Of a stretch of 64,000 nt of DNA, positions 9,801 to 18,590 are shown piece by piece (position 1 is the first letter of the stretch; each line of letters begins with the position of its first letter). The stretch is from positions 1 to 64,000 of the forward strand of contig CAKRPJ010000010.1 of NCBI GenBank assembly GCA_934376955.1, read 5' to 3'. The notes below the pieces were generated by a model. The model was not told the origin of the DNA. It was given only the letters and a program-made list of their open reading frames with translations, and did not search any database. A program made the translations under genes and the position numbers. This stretch comes from CAKRPJ01 sp934376955 (GTDB taxonomy: Bacteria; Bacillota; Clostridia; Lachnospirales; Lachnospiraceae).

Positions 9801-10056
9801 TATCCTTCCCTCCGGCTGGAAAAATTGCAGCCTATACCTTCAGAATGGCACTGAGGAAGAACGGTTAGATGCCACCAGAATTAAGAGCGCTCTTGTCTTT
9901 ACAACGACCCAGGATGATTTTGTCTTAATCGTAAAGGAAGAATACATTACGAAAACGATGCTCTGGATCGCGGGAGCCGCAGCTGCTGCAGCCGCCATAG
10001 CGGGCCTTCTGATCCTTCGCAAAAATGTTAAGATCAGGGAGGTGCGGCGACAGTGA
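6826..10056 (+). CDS. Surface protein with GLUG repeats and a coiled coil
   Basis: This is a 1076-residue secreted, membrane-anchored protein of unknown function. It has a signal peptide (ends about AAFADEV) and an N-terminal block with several GLUG-type repeats (YIGGIAGIVEKSGAIEGC, VGGIAGQNDGRIERC, VGGICGQLDP). A long helical, coiled-coil-like region follows (about residues 320-660, rich in Leu/Asp/Glu). A second GLUG block (VGGIVGSM, VGGIAGYS, VGGIAGSA) comes next, then a beta-rich stretch, and a single C-terminal transmembrane helix (MLWIAGAAAAAAAIAG) with a basic tail. The gene overlaps the MMPL gene by 14 bases and the next gene by 4. It therefore probably works with that transporter, perhaps as a periplasm-side adaptor. 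That role is inference. Confidence 0.85.
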   Translation: MMKTRRWMKPAALFLAVLLLILSAFPTAAFADEVQPQPMILIKSEEDFLEFAKNCTLDSWSKGKTFYLSCDLDLSTIDFKPIPSFGGNFEGAGHTIKGFSLSDGNSYQGLFRFIEAGGVVEGLTVTGVSIDASQSQEYIGSIAGSVRGTIRNCTFNGRVSGTNYIGGIAGIVEKSGAIEGCTSNGYVQGEHFVGGIAGQNDGRIERCENHARINPVTNDDPSLDTMSQSSSGESVIKKAETTIDTAQNTSRVTQDTGGICGYSTGYINGCQNVGKVGYPHVGYNVGGIAGRSSGYVGASTNLGNIYGRKDVGGICGQLDPDIQLVFTRDTLDELESELTTLSDLADNALNHTDSNRKKISDRLNAISDYARTATDHTSDLADMTVDWANENLDEVNELLNRVSDTIDRMEDISGGLESSLATAQDGIDELENSLDETKGALGVGTKQEKEIRDLIDELKELNKRRHAAVSEAKKQAGVLRQALKDRDLKKAGQAADAMSEAAEEYIKATAEFREKLSELSKILDGLPDIGVNLRNGAAALNRSLNDLDQAADDLTNVAGQVENMFSSLSNKPDINFSTFDDDYKNKGDQIHSSVRSIEDQMDLLQKDVDSTGDSLSGDMRAMKDQIRSIRNVIDDAIDEAAEKDDLWDDVSEEEIQNTVSGKTETSTNSGTVEGDLNVGGIVGSMAVENSVDPEDDITEVGERSLKFHYETRAILNQCINRGAVTGKKDSIGGAAGRMDLGYILACQNYGMIESTDGSCVGGIAGYSASTIRGSYSKCMVSGTDYVGGIAGSANNLYDNVAYISVTDAEMYSGSIAGYTDQDAEVAGNRFVENGTAGIDGVSYAGKAEPVLYESLIAEENTPVDFSKFYITYLTDDTVSARVYCKYGDLYKDTVIPDVPERKGYHGVWETCTSDTICFDQVLHAIYTPFVTTIESDEKRDEIHSVILAEGIFDDDTELTAEKLLEKKGQEQWRISLKSNGSTDDNDEVRYRFILPSGWKNCSLYLQNGTEEERLDATRIKSALVFTTTQDDFVLIVKEEYITKTMLWIAGAAAAAAAIAGLLILRKNVKIREVRRQ

Positions 10057-10406
10057 CATGTGCAGAGGCTGAGAAACTGATAGTTCCCTACATGGAGGAT
10101 AAGCTTTCTGTAACGGAGCTGGAGGACTTTATCGAACACATTGAAACCTGTAAAAACTGCCGGGAGGAGCTTGAGATCCACTACATGGTGGATGTTGGTC
10201 TGAAGAAGCTAGATCAGGCAGATGGAAACTTTGACATAGTGGGGGCGTTAAAGCGGAAGCTCGCAGATTCCGCAGCGATCCTGCATCGATATATGATGCT
10301 TCAGGTGGCCGGATATTCCGCCAGCACCCTGATGACAATGGCTCTGTTTGTCATGATCCTTTTGCAGCTTCGGATATGGAGGCAGACCGGATTCTTATTT
10401 TTCTAG
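10053..10406 (+). CDS. Small zf-HC2 zinc-finger membrane protein
   Basis: The 117-residue protein has an N-terminal anti-sigma-factor-like zinc finger (C3, H29, C33, C36 in the phrase HIETCKNC) and one transmembrane helix near the C-terminus (about 90-108). The domain is typical of anti-sigma factors such as RsrA or RsiW, but no sigma factor gene is adjacent. It starts at a GTG that overlaps the previous stop (GTGA), with AGGGAGG 11 bases upstream. The tight coupling suggests it belongs to the MMPL/GLUG module. Function is not known. Confidence 0.85.
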   Translation: MTCAEAEKLIVPYMEDKLSVTELEDFIEHIETCKNCREELEIHYMVDVGLKKLDQADGNFDIVGALKRKLADSAAILHRYMMLQVAGYSASTLMTMALFVMILLQLRIWRQTGFLFF

Positions 10407-10418
10407 GAGACTTTGATT

Positions 10419-13049
10419 ATGGAAAAGCTGGTTCTTATTGATGGGCACAGTATATTAAACCGTGCATTCTACGGAGTGCCGATCCTTACGAATACACAGG
10501 GGCTTCATACGAATGCAGTATACGGATTTTTGAACATCCTTTTTAAGCTGGTGGACGAGGAGAAGCCTGCCTACCTGGCAGTTGCCTTCGATCTTAAGGC
10601 TCCGACCTTCCGCCACAATATGTTTGAGCAATATAAGGGAACACGAAAGCCGATGCCGGAGGAGCTGCATGAGCAGGTTCCCCTTATCAAAGAAGTGCTT
10701 TCTGCCATGAAGATCCCGATCCTTACAAAGGAAGGCTATGAGGCGGATGATATCCTCGGCACAGTGGCAAAGCAGGCACAGAATGCCGGTCTGGAGGTAA
10801 CGGTGGTTTCGGGAGACAGAGATCTTCTCCAGCTTGCCGATACCCATATAAAGATCAGCATTCCAAAGACCAGCCGCGGCACTACAGAAGTCCATAACTA
10901 CTATCCGGAAGATGTAGAACGGGAATATCAGGTGTCACCCACCGCCTTCATTGACGTAAAGGCCCTTATGGGAGACACCTCCGACAATATTCCGGGTATT
11001 CCCTCTGTGGGGGAAAAAACCGCTACAAACTTAATTGTTCAGTTTGGAAGCGTTGAAGGTGTCTATGATCATCTTGATGAGGTAAAGCCGCCCCGGGCAA
11101 AGAAAGCTCTGGAGGAAAACAGGGAGCTTGCAAAGCTCTCCTATGACCTCGCAAAGATCTGCCTTGAGGCGCCGGTCGAGTTTTCCAAGGAGGAAACAAG
11201 GCTTGGCGAGCTCTTTACTAAAGAAGCGTATGAAGTGATGAGCCGTCTGGAATTAAAATCGATCCTGTCCCGTTTTTCAGACAGTGTAAAAAAGGTGCAG
11301 TCCGAATGCCGCTGTACTGTTGTGTCGGAGCTTTCTAAGGCAGAGGAGATCTTTTCTGCGGCATCAGCGGCAGACCGCATCGGCGCAGAGCTTCTTTTAG
11401 ACGGCACGGTTTTCTTTGGAGTGGCCTTAAGCTATTCCGAAACGGAAGCGTATCTGATCATTCCTGAGGGCTTTGTCACGAAGGACTATCTTTGTGAAAA
11501 GCTGACTGCTCTCTGTAAAACGGGGAAGGTCTGGTTTTTACATTTAAAGTCCAGCCTTTCACATCTTGCCCTCGGCTACGGGGACAGAGTATATGACGCT
11601 GGAGTTGCGGCATATCTTATCAACCCTCTTAAGGATGCCTATGAATACGATGACCTTTCGAGGGATTATCTCGAAACCCCATTGCCCTCCAGAGCAGAAT
11701 TGTTAAAAAAACAGACCTTTGAGGCAGCCTGGGAGACAGAGCCGGATACCGTTCTTTCCTGCGCCGCCTATATGAGCAATACAGCCTTTTGCATCGGACC
11801 GCTGCTTCTTGAGAGGCTTTGCAGCGAAGGGATGAAAAAGCTGTATCTGGAGGTCGAGCTTCCTCTTGTCTATGCCCTTTACCACATGGAGCAGGAAGGA
11901 ATTGCCGTAAAGAGAGAGGAGCTTTCCGCTTATGGGCAGAAATTAAAGGAACAGATCAAAGTATTAGAGCAGGAAATCTATGGGCTGACCGGGTGCGAGT
12001 TTAATATCAATTCACCGAAGCAGCTCGGCGAAGTCCTTTTTGAAAAAATGGGGATCAAGGGAGGAAAAAAGACAAAGACCGGCTATTCCACGGCGGCTGA
12101 CGTTCTGGAAAAGCTGGCTCCGGATTATCCTGTTGTCAGAAAGATATTGGATTATCGCCAGTATTCCAAGCTTAATTCTACCTATGCAGAAGGGCTGGGC
12201 ACCTATATCGGGCCGGACGGGCGGATCCACAGCAGCTTTAACCAGACCATCACTGCGACAGGGCGGATCTCCAGCACAGAGCCGAACCTTCAGAACATCC
12301 CGATCCGAATGGCGTTGGGACGAGAGATCAGAAAGGTGTTTGTTCCGAAGGATGGCTTCGTATTTCTTGATGCGGACTATTCCCAGATCGAGCTGCGGGT
12401 GCTCGCTCATCTTTCCGGTGATGAGAGGCTGATCGAGGCATACAGAAGCGCTCAGGATATCCACGCGATCACGGCCTCGCAGGTATTCCATATCCCGTTA
12501 GACGAGGTAACACCGCTTCAGAGAAGGAACGCAAAGGCAGTCAATTTCGGTATCGTATACGGCATAAGTGCCTTTGGACTCAGTGAAGACTTAAGCATCT
12601 CAAGAAAAGAGGCGCTGGAATACATCAACCGCTATTTTGAAACGTATCCGCAGGTAAAGTCTTATCTGGATAACCTTGTAAAAGAGGCAAAGGAGACCGG
12701 CTATGCCGTTACCATGTTTGGCAGACGCCGCCCTGTTCCCGAGCTTAAGTCCGGAAACTTTATGCAGCGTTCCTTCGGAGAACGTGTTGCCATGAATTCT
12801 CCGATCCAGGGGACAGCCGCAGATATTATCAAGATTGCAATGATCCGGGTAGATAAACGACTTCGCGAAGAAGGACTGAGATCAAGACTGATCCTTCAGG
12901 TACACGATGAGCTTTTGATCGAGACGGCAATGGAGGAGGAATCTGCTGTCAAGAAGCTTCTCGCCGAGGAAATGACGGGGGCGGCAAAGCTTAAGGTGGA
13001 GTTGGAGATCGATATGCACGACGGAAAAAACTGGTTTGAGGCAAAATAA
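10419..13049 (+). CDS. polA: DNA polymerase I
   Basis: The product fills gaps and removes RNA primers during replication and repair. The 876-residue protein has a 5' nuclease domain (about 1-290, with EGYEADDILGT and GDTSDNIPGI). A vestigial 3'-5' exonuclease domain follows (about 300-480), then a family A polymerase domain with motif A DADYSQIELR, motif B RRNAKAVNFGIVYG and motif C QVHDELLIE. The exonuclease domain lacks the DxE acid pair at its start (it reads GAELLLDG), so it is probably without proofreading. The start at 10419 is preferred over an in-frame TTG at 10413 because TAGGAGA is then well spaced. coaE begins at the base after the stop. Confidence 0.96.
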   Translation: MEKLVLIDGHSILNRAFYGVPILTNTQGLHTNAVYGFLNILFKLVDEEKPAYLAVAFDLKAPTFRHNMFEQYKGTRKPMPEELHEQVPLIKEVLSAMKIPILTKEGYEADDILGTVAKQAQNAGLEVTVVSGDRDLLQLADTHIKISIPKTSRGTTEVHNYYPEDVEREYQVSPTAFIDVKALMGDTSDNIPGIPSVGEKTATNLIVQFGSVEGVYDHLDEVKPPRAKKALEENRELAKLSYDLAKICLEAPVEFSKEETRLGELFTKEAYEVMSRLELKSILSRFSDSVKKVQSECRCTVVSELSKAEEIFSAASAADRIGAELLLDGTVFFGVALSYSETEAYLIIPEGFVTKDYLCEKLTALCKTGKVWFLHLKSSLSHLALGYGDRVYDAGVAAYLINPLKDAYEYDDLSRDYLETPLPSRAELLKKQTFEAAWETEPDTVLSCAAYMSNTAFCIGPLLLERLCSEGMKKLYLEVELPLVYALYHMEQEGIAVKREELSAYGQKLKEQIKVLEQEIYGLTGCEFNINSPKQLGEVLFEKMGIKGGKKTKTGYSTAADVLEKLAPDYPVVRKILDYRQYSKLNSTYAEGLGTYIGPDGRIHSSFNQTITATGRISSTEPNLQNIPIRMALGREIRKVFVPKDGFVFLDADYSQIELRVLAHLSGDERLIEAYRSAQDIHAITASQVFHIPLDEVTPLQRRNAKAVNFGIVYGISAFGLSEDLSISRKEALEYINRYFETYPQVKSYLDNLVKEAKETGYAVTMFGRRRPVPELKSGNFMQRSFGERVAMNSPIQGTAADIIKIAMIRVDKRLREEGLRSRLILQVHDELLIETAMEEESAVKKLLAEEMTGAAKLKVELEIDMHDGKNWFEAK

Positions 13050-13646
13050 ATGGAAAAACAAAAGAGGATCATCGGGATCACAGGCGGTGTCGGCGCCGGA
13101 AAGAGCAGTGTCCTTGAGATCCTGAAAACAAAATACGGCGCAAAAATATTGTTGGCCGATCTTGTGGCCCATGAGCTCATGGAGCCGGGCAGCGAGGGCT
13201 TAAAACGGATTGTGGATGCCCTCGGAAACGGTTTTCTTAAAGGGGACGGCTCTGTAGACAGAAAGGCCCTCGCAGACCTTCTGTTTCGTGATCCGCAGGC
13301 ACTAAAGCAGGTTAACTCCATCATCCATCCGATGGTATGGGAGTACATGAAAAGCTCTGCAAGGGAGTCAGAGCAGTCCCTCATCGTAATCGAGGCCGCT
13401 GTTTTTGACACGGCTCCGGCGGGTTTGTTTGATGAGATCTGGTATGTATATACCTCCGAGGAAAACAGGATCCGGCGTCTTATGGAGAGCCGCGGATATA
13501 CAAGAGAAAAATGTGAAAGTATCATAAAGCGTCAGGATCCGGAGGCAGCTTACCGGAAAATGGCGGATCGTGTGATCGACAATAACAAGACTGCAAAGGA
13601 GACCGAGCAGCAGATTAAGGAGATATTAGGCCATGAGATTTGTTAG
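13050..13646 (+). CDS. coaE: Dephospho-CoA kinase
   Basis: This kinase phosphorylates the 3' hydroxyl of dephospho-CoA in the last step of coenzyme A synthesis. The 198-residue product has the P-loop GGVGAGKSS at residues 12-20, LADLVAHEL for substrate binding and the lid region SRGYTREKCESIIKRQ. It directly abuts polA, a common arrangement in Firmicutes, and overlaps the next gene by 14 bases, so the run from polA to the methyltransferase is probably one operon. Confidence 0.95.
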   Translation: MEKQKRIIGITGGVGAGKSSVLEILKTKYGAKILLADLVAHELMEPGSEGLKRIVDALGNGFLKGDGSVDRKALADLLFRDPQALKQVNSIIHPMVWEYMKSSARESEQSLIVIEAAVFDTAPAGLFDEIWYVYTSEENRIRRLMESRGYTREKCESIIKRQDPEAAYRKMADRVIDNNKTAKETEQQIKEILGHEIC

Positions 13647-14430
13647 TATTGCCAGCGGCAGCAGTGGAAACTGTATTTATGCCGGGACGGATAATACCCA
13701 CATCCTGATTGATGCGGGGATCAGTGCAAAGCGGATCGAGAAGGGCCTTTTTGAGGTGGGATTAAAGCCGTCCGAGCTTCAGGCCATCTGTATCACCCAT
13801 GAGCATTCCGATCACATTCAGGGGCTCGGCGTGCTCACAAAACGATACGGGATCCCGATCTATGGCACAAAAGGCACATTGAAGGAAATAAAGCGTTCAA
13901 AGTACATGGGAGAATGTGAGGACGAATTGTTTCATCCGGTCCTTCCGGACGCAAAGTTTACGGTAGGTGATATCGACATCCTTCCCTTCCATATCGATCA
14001 TGATGCGGCAGACCCGGTGGCCTATCGCATACAGGCTCAAAACAGATCTCTTGCTGTTGCAACAGATCTTGGACACTTTAATCAATATACGATCGATCAC
14101 CTTCTTGATCTCGATGCCGTCCTTTTAGAATCGAATCATGATCTGAGAATGCTGGAAACCGGCCCCTACCCTTACTATCTGAAACGCAGGATCATGGGGG
14201 ATTTCGGGCATCTCTCGAATGAAAATGCCGGTCGGCTTCTAAACTGCATTCTTAATGACAGGATGAAATATGTGCTCCTCGGTCATCTGAGCAAGGAAAA
14301 CAATCTTCCGGAGCTTGCCTTTGAGGCGGTTCGCCTTGAGGTCAACATGGGAGACTGCCCTTATCATGCAGACGACTTTTATATGGCGGTAGCAAAACGA
14401 GATGAGATGTCAGAGATCCTTACGCTGTAA
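13633..14430 (+). CDS. MBL-fold metallohydrolase, YycJ/WalJ-like
   Basis: This is a 265-residue cytoplasmic metallo-beta-lactamase-fold hydrolase. The N-terminus (FVSIASGSSGNC) and the metal motif THEHSDHIQGL (HxHxDH) are typical of the YycJ/WalJ branch, as is the later GDFGHLSNENAG. YycJ-type proteins are thought to be nucleases or repair-linked hydrolases. Here the gene stands with polA and coaE rather than with walRK. The coding region overlaps coaE by 14 bases. Confidence 0.88.
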   Translation: MRFVSIASGSSGNCIYAGTDNTHILIDAGISAKRIEKGLFEVGLKPSELQAICITHEHSDHIQGLGVLTKRYGIPIYGTKGTLKEIKRSKYMGECEDELFHPVLPDAKFTVGDIDILPFHIDHDAADPVAYRIQAQNRSLAVATDLGHFNQYTIDHLLDLDAVLLESNHDLRMLETGPYPYYLKRRIMGDFGHLSNENAGRLLNCILNDRMKYVLLGHLSKENNLPELAFEAVRLEVNMGDCPYHADDFYMAVAKRDEMSEILTL

Positions 14431-14467
14431 GGAAAATCTGCTGCAACAGAAAATTATGGGAAAAGCA

Positions 14468-15655
14468 ATGGAAAATGAAAAGTTAACAGGCATATTGAGC
14501 CGGTTTTTAAAGGAACAGCCGGTCTCTGCCGTCCTCAGCGGACAGCTTTACAAAAATGAATTTATAAAAATGCGCCTTCACCCGATATTATCAGGAGGAA
14601 AGATCCGATTTCAAGCGGAGGAATTTAGAGGAAAGCAGGCCTTCCACAAAAATCTGGGAGCGGATGAGGCAGTTTCCTATCTTACGGGTCTTATCGGTAC
14701 AGCCTTTAAGCAGGCCCAGCTGGAAACAGAATTATGGACGGCCACTGTTCTTGTAAGTAAAAAAGGACAGCTTACCATAAAAGAGAAGAAAAAGAAAGTC
14801 GCTCCTTCAGAGATTGAAACCTCTCTTGAGGATAAGTGGAAGAACAGTCTGAGCCACAATCGCAAGAAAAACTATATTCTTGAGGAAGGACGTATGGTTC
14901 CTTTCCTTGTCGATCTCGGTGTTCAGACGAAGGACGGAAAGATCGTCAATTCCAGATACGACAAATTTAAGCAGATCAATCGTTTTCTGGAACTGATCGA
15001 AGATATCCTGCCGCGGCTTGACAGATCAAAGGAGTCCGTCATATTGGATTTCGGCTGCGGAAAATCCTATCTGACCTTTGCCATGTATTATTATCTTAAG
15101 ATACTTAAGGAATACCCGGTGCGTATCATCGGTCTCGATCTTAAAAAGGACGTAATCGCAGAATGCAACCGTCTGGCTGTAAAGTATGGCTATGATAAGC
15201 TTAATTTTTACCATGGTGATATTGCCTCCTACGAGGGAGCCGATCATGTCGATATGGTGGTCACCCTTCATGCCTGTGATACAGCGACAGACTATGCTCT
15301 TGAAAAGGCAGTACGCCTCGGTGCTTCCGTGATCCTTTCTGTTCCATGCTGCCAGCATGAATTAAACGGACAGATCGAAAATGAATTATTCCGCCCGGTT
15401 TTCCGGTACGGGATCATAAAGGAACGGATGGCGGCACTCTATACGGATGCACTCCGGGCAGAGATCCTTGAAAGCTGCGGCTACCGTACACAGATACTGG
15501 AGTTTATCGACATGGCGCATACTCCGAAAAATCTGCTGATCCGTGCAGTAAAGCAGGGGGCAAAAAAAGACAACCGGAAAGAGATCGAGGCGATTCTTGC
15601 AGAGCTTCACGCAGATCCGACCCTTTACCGGCTGTTGATGAAAAATAACTTATAA
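14468..15655 (+). CDS. SAM-dependent methyltransferase (Methyltransf_32-like)
   Basis: The protein (about 395 residues) has a central class I methyltransferase domain with the SAM motif ILDFGCGKSYLTFAMYYYL (about residues 195-213), followed by VTLHACDTATDYAL and SVPCCQHELN. The last two phrases match a family of uncharacterised rRNA- or tRNA-type methyltransferases (PF13679), so an RNA substrate is plausible. The start is uncertain: ATG at 14468 has GGGA at a good distance, ATG at 14456 is an alternative, and 14402 would overlap the previous gene. It is the last gene of the polA group and is convergent with tmcAL. Confidence 0.85.
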   Translation: MENEKLTGILSRFLKEQPVSAVLSGQLYKNEFIKMRLHPILSGGKIRFQAEEFRGKQAFHKNLGADEAVSYLTGLIGTAFKQAQLETELWTATVLVSKKGQLTIKEKKKKVAPSEIETSLEDKWKNSLSHNRKKNYILEEGRMVPFLVDLGVQTKDGKIVNSRYDKFKQINRFLELIEDILPRLDRSKESVILDFGCGKSYLTFAMYYYLKILKEYPVRIIGLDLKKDVIAECNRLAVKYGYDKLNFYHGDIASYEGADHVDMVVTLHACDTATDYALEKAVRLGASVILSVPCCQHELNGQIENELFRPVFRYGIIKERMAALYTDALRAEILESCGYRTQILEFIDMAHTPKNLLIRAVKQGAKKDNRKEIEAILAELHADPTLYRLLMKNNL

Positions 15656-15660
15656 TATTT

Positions 15661-16860
15661 CTAGTCTACGATAATGACAGACCGGGTATACTCATTTTTT
15701 ATGGGGTGCCCGGTCTTTAATTCTGCCGCCAGACGATAACGGTCTGCAGAAAGGACATGCTTTTCAAAAAGCTGAATAGCGTCTGTAGAAAGGAGCTTCG
15801 GAGCGTTTGCTGTTTTGGTAAGGATCGGGATATCTGCGTTTTTTTTCATGGCAGAAAGGAGAGGTGCGGCCTCCTTGCGAAAGCCCAGTATCCGAAGCCA
15901 CGGGGCGGAATCCATTGCCTTAAAAGCGGCAGTTTCGTCCTTGGTTATATTAAGAAGGAGAGCAGTCAGACAGCGGCTCACACGGCTTAAGGTGTAGTGA
16001 CGGTCTTTCATCTCGGCGGCGAGCCGACTCGTTTTCTGAAAGCTTCTCCTGTTTTTATATAGCTTGGCCGCAAGATCGGAGGGCATGTCCGAAAGGGCTA
16101 AAAGCTCTTTAAGGGAGGAAGAAAGAAGCCGGTCGTTTAACATAAGAGACAGATCATCGGGATATACGGGAGGACAGCTTTCCTCGGAAAGCGCCGTAAA
16201 AAATTCTGTCGGAAGGATCTCCTGTAAAAATAAAAGATCCTGCTCTGCGATCGCCTTCCGGGCAGCCGTTGCCGAGGCAAAGGAGCCGGAGCGTTCCGGG
16301 CTGTGATAGCCGGGATCTTTACGGGTTATTGTCACCGGAGTCAGGGAGAGCCCACGACGCCGGATAAAACGGATATACTCGCAGCCGAGAATATCATTCG
16401 GTGCGGAAAGCCCGCCGCCAAAGGCAAGCTCCCGTGCTTTCGGAAAGGTGAGGCCGGATCTTAAGCCCTCCCGGAGCTTTACGGAGATATCCTCTGTTTC
16501 GGCATCGAGCATTTCTGCACTCTGCTCCAGAAGCTTAATATTTCCGGATTCACTGCCGAAGCAGAGAAAGGAGGCAACGCCGGTGTGGGACAGAAGGGAG
16601 ACGCCGCACCGGGCAAAGTCCTCGGCGCTGGCCGAAGAACCGAATACCGGCATTTCCAGAACAAGGTCTGCACCGGCAAGAAGGGCCGTCTTCGCCCGAA
16701 GATATTTGCTGTAGATGGCCGGGGCGCCGCGCTGAACAAAGTCGCCGCTCATGATAACAATAACGTGATCGGCTCCCGTAAGCCTTTTTGCCTCTTGAAT
16801 GTGATATTTATGTCCGTTGTGAAACGGGTTATACTCCGCAATAATCCCTGTGACGATCAT
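15661..16860 (-). CDS. tmcAL: tRNA(Met) cytidine acetate ligase TmcAL
   Basis: The enzyme installs N4-acetylcytidine at the wobble position of elongator tRNA-Met using acetate and ATP. The 399-residue protein has the nucleotidyltransferase motif EYNPFHNGHKYHI (residues 9-21), then VIVIMSGDFVQRGAPA, as in B. subtilis YlbM/TmcAL. In Firmicutes this gene is often found next to pta, ackA, yceD and rpmF, as it is here, on the opposite strand. Acetate produced by AckA is its substrate. Confidence 0.93.
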   Translation of the reverse strand: MIVTGIIAEYNPFHNGHKYHIQEAKRLTGADHVIVIMSGDFVQRGAPAIYSKYLRAKTALLAGADLVLEMPVFGSSASAEDFARCGVSLLSHTGVASFLCFGSESGNIKLLEQSAEMLDAETEDISVKLREGLRSGLTFPKARELAFGGGLSAPNDILGCEYIRFIRRRGLSLTPVTITRKDPGYHSPERSGSFASATAARKAIAEQDLLFLQEILPTEFFTALSEESCPPVYPDDLSLMLNDRLLSSSLKELLALSDMPSDLAAKLYKNRRSFQKTSRLAAEMKDRHYTLSRVSRCLTALLLNITKDETAAFKAMDSAPWLRILGFRKEAAPLLSAMKKNADIPILTKTANAPKLLSTDAIQLFEKHVLSADRYRLAAELKTGHPIKNEYTRSVIIVD

Positions 16861-16939
16861 ACAGGCTCCTTTTCTTAATAAATTGATAAAAATATCTGTT
16901 AATACTATATAATATCTAAAAGATCAGTGCAATATTAAA

Positions 16940-16968
16940 TTGTTATCCGGGCAAAAGTATGGTATAAT
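16940..16968 (+). promoter_or_regulatory. Promoter of the PII-like gene
   Basis: TTGTTA at 16940-16945 and a perfect TATAAT at 16963-16968 are 17 bases apart, about 70 bases before the start codon. Confidence 0.7.
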
Positions 16969-17036
16969 GTTAACGTAATCTATCAGGATCCACTTACCGC
17001 CATGCGCGGAATGCCTATCAGGAAAGGAATGATCGT

Positions 17037-17369
17037 ATGAAACTGATCTATGCTATTATTCGTTATGACAATGAGGATGAAGTTGTGTCCGCTCTTACCA
17101 AGGAAAAATTCAGTATCACAAAGCTGTCCTCCACAGGCGGTTTTTTACGAAAAGGCAATACCACACTGATGATCGGTACCGATGACTGCCATGTGGACGA
17201 GGCCATCGAGATCATCAAAAAAGAGTGCGGAAAGAGACAGAGCATTACCGTCAATATGCCCTATATCTCCGGAGCTACAATGATGAACTGCGCGACAATG
17301 CCGATGAAGGTCGAGGTCGGCGGTGCCACCATCTTTGTTATCGATGTAGACCGTTATGAAAAGATCTGA
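17037..17369 (+). CDS. darA: Cyclic-di-AMP-binding PII-like protein (PstA/DarA)
   Basis: The 110-residue protein matches the DUF970/YaaQ family of PII-like trimeric receptors for c-di-AMP. It opens MKLIYAIIRYDNEDEVVSAL, followed by LSSTGGFLRKGNTTLMIG, where the Gly-Gly loop binds the nucleotide. The C-terminal strand (GGATIFVIDVDRYEKI) is also typical. Partner proteins are unknown in the family. It has its own promoter. GGAAAGGA lies upstream of the ATG. Confidence 0.92.
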   Translation: MKLIYAIIRYDNEDEVVSALTKEKFSITKLSSTGGFLRKGNTTLMIGTDDCHVDEAIEIIKKECGKRQSITVNMPYISGATMMNCATMPMKVEVGGATIFVIDVDRYEKI

Positions 17370-17466
17370 TCCGTGGAGGATGAAGATCTGTGGCTGAATT
17401 GTCTCGCGGACTGCTGTGTTTAAAGGGAAGTATTGAAAAAAGTGCAACGATTTCATAAAAATCAGC

Positions 17467-17495
17467 TTGTATCAGCCAATTTACTGATATATAAT
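17467..17495 (+). promoter_or_regulatory. Promoter of pta
   Basis: TTGTAT (17467-17472) and TATAAT (17490-17495) are 17 bases apart, 49 bases before the pta start. Confidence 0.65.
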
Positions 17496-17544
17496 AAAAC
17501 CATGTATGGACACCATTATGTAATTTAGGAGGGAGTTTTCTATC

Positions 17545-18546
17545 ATGTCATTCATTGAACAGATGAAAGCAAAAGCAAGAAATAACAAAAAGACAATCGT
17601 TCTTCCGGAGAGCAACGATAAAAGAACACTGATCGCTGCCGCAAAGGTTATGGAAGAAGGTACTGCAAATCTGATCCTTATCGGTAAGGAATCTGTAATT
17701 AAAGAGGATGCTGCCGCACTTGGCGTAAAGATCGATGGCGTTGCGATCGTTGATCCGGAAACAGATCCGAAATTCGCTCACTACGCAGAGACACTTTATG
17801 AGCTGAGAAAGAAAAAAGGCATGACACCGGAGAAGGCAGAGGAGACATTAAAATCCGACTGGATCACGTATGGTGTTGTTATGGTCAAGGAAGGCGATGC
17901 TGACGGTCTTGTTGCAGGCGCATGCCATGCTACAGCTGATACACTCCGCCCGGCACTTCAGATCATCAAGACAGCTCCGGGAACTGAGCTTGTTTCCGGC
18001 TTCTTCATTATGGACGTTCCGAACTGTGAGTACGGTGCAAACGGAACCTTCTTATTCGCTGACTGCGGATTAAACCAGGATCCGACTTCTGAGGAATTAG
18101 CTGCTATCGCAAACAGCAGTGCATACAGCTTCAAGGCTCTTGTAGGTGAGGAAGCCAAGATCGCAATGTTATGCCATTCCACAAAGGGAAGCGCAAAGCA
18201 CGCTCTTGTAGACAAGGTCGTAGAGGCTACAAGGATCGCGAAAGAGAAATATCCGGATATCCTTGTTGATGGCGAGCTTCAGCTTGACGCAGCTATCGTT
18301 CCGGAGGTTGCTGCCTCCAAGGCAAAGGGAAGCCCGGTTGCCGGTCAGGCAAACGTACTTATTTTCCCGAACCTCGATGCAGGAAACATCGGCTACAAGC
18401 TTGTTCAGAGACTTGCTAAGGCAGAGGCTTACGGCCCGATGCTTCAGGGTATCGCAAGACCGGTCAATGACCTTTCCCGCGGCTGCTCTGCAGACGATAT
18501 CGTAGGTGTTGTTGCTCTTACAGCAGTACAGGCACAGATGGCTTAA
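17545..18546 (+). CDS. pta: Phosphate acetyltransferase
   Basis: The enzyme interconverts acetyl-CoA and acetyl phosphate. The 333-residue product is the short, single-domain form, with ILIGKE-like phrases near the N-terminus, DADGLVAGACHATADTLRPALQ (about 110-131) and the C-terminal NLDAGNIGYKLVQRL segment. An AGGAGGG site precedes the start. It forms a fermentation pair with ackA, 102 bases downstream. A hairpin at about 18591-18612 separates them. Confidence 0.96.
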   Translation: MSFIEQMKAKARNNKKTIVLPESNDKRTLIAAAKVMEEGTANLILIGKESVIKEDAAALGVKIDGVAIVDPETDPKFAHYAETLYELRKKKGMTPEKAEETLKSDWITYGVVMVKEGDADGLVAGACHATADTLRPALQIIKTAPGTELVSGFFIMDVPNCEYGANGTFLFADCGLNQDPTSEELAAIANSSAYSFKALVGEEAKIAMLCHSTKGSAKHALVDKVVEATRIAKEKYPDILVDGELQLDAAIVPEVAASKAKGSPVAGQANVLIFPNLDAGNIGYKLVQRLAKAEAYGPMLQGIARPVNDLSRGCSADDIVGVVALTAVQAQMA

Positions 18547-18590
18547 TACAGACGGAACGGAATCTTCTGTATTCGCTTTGGTACATTCCC

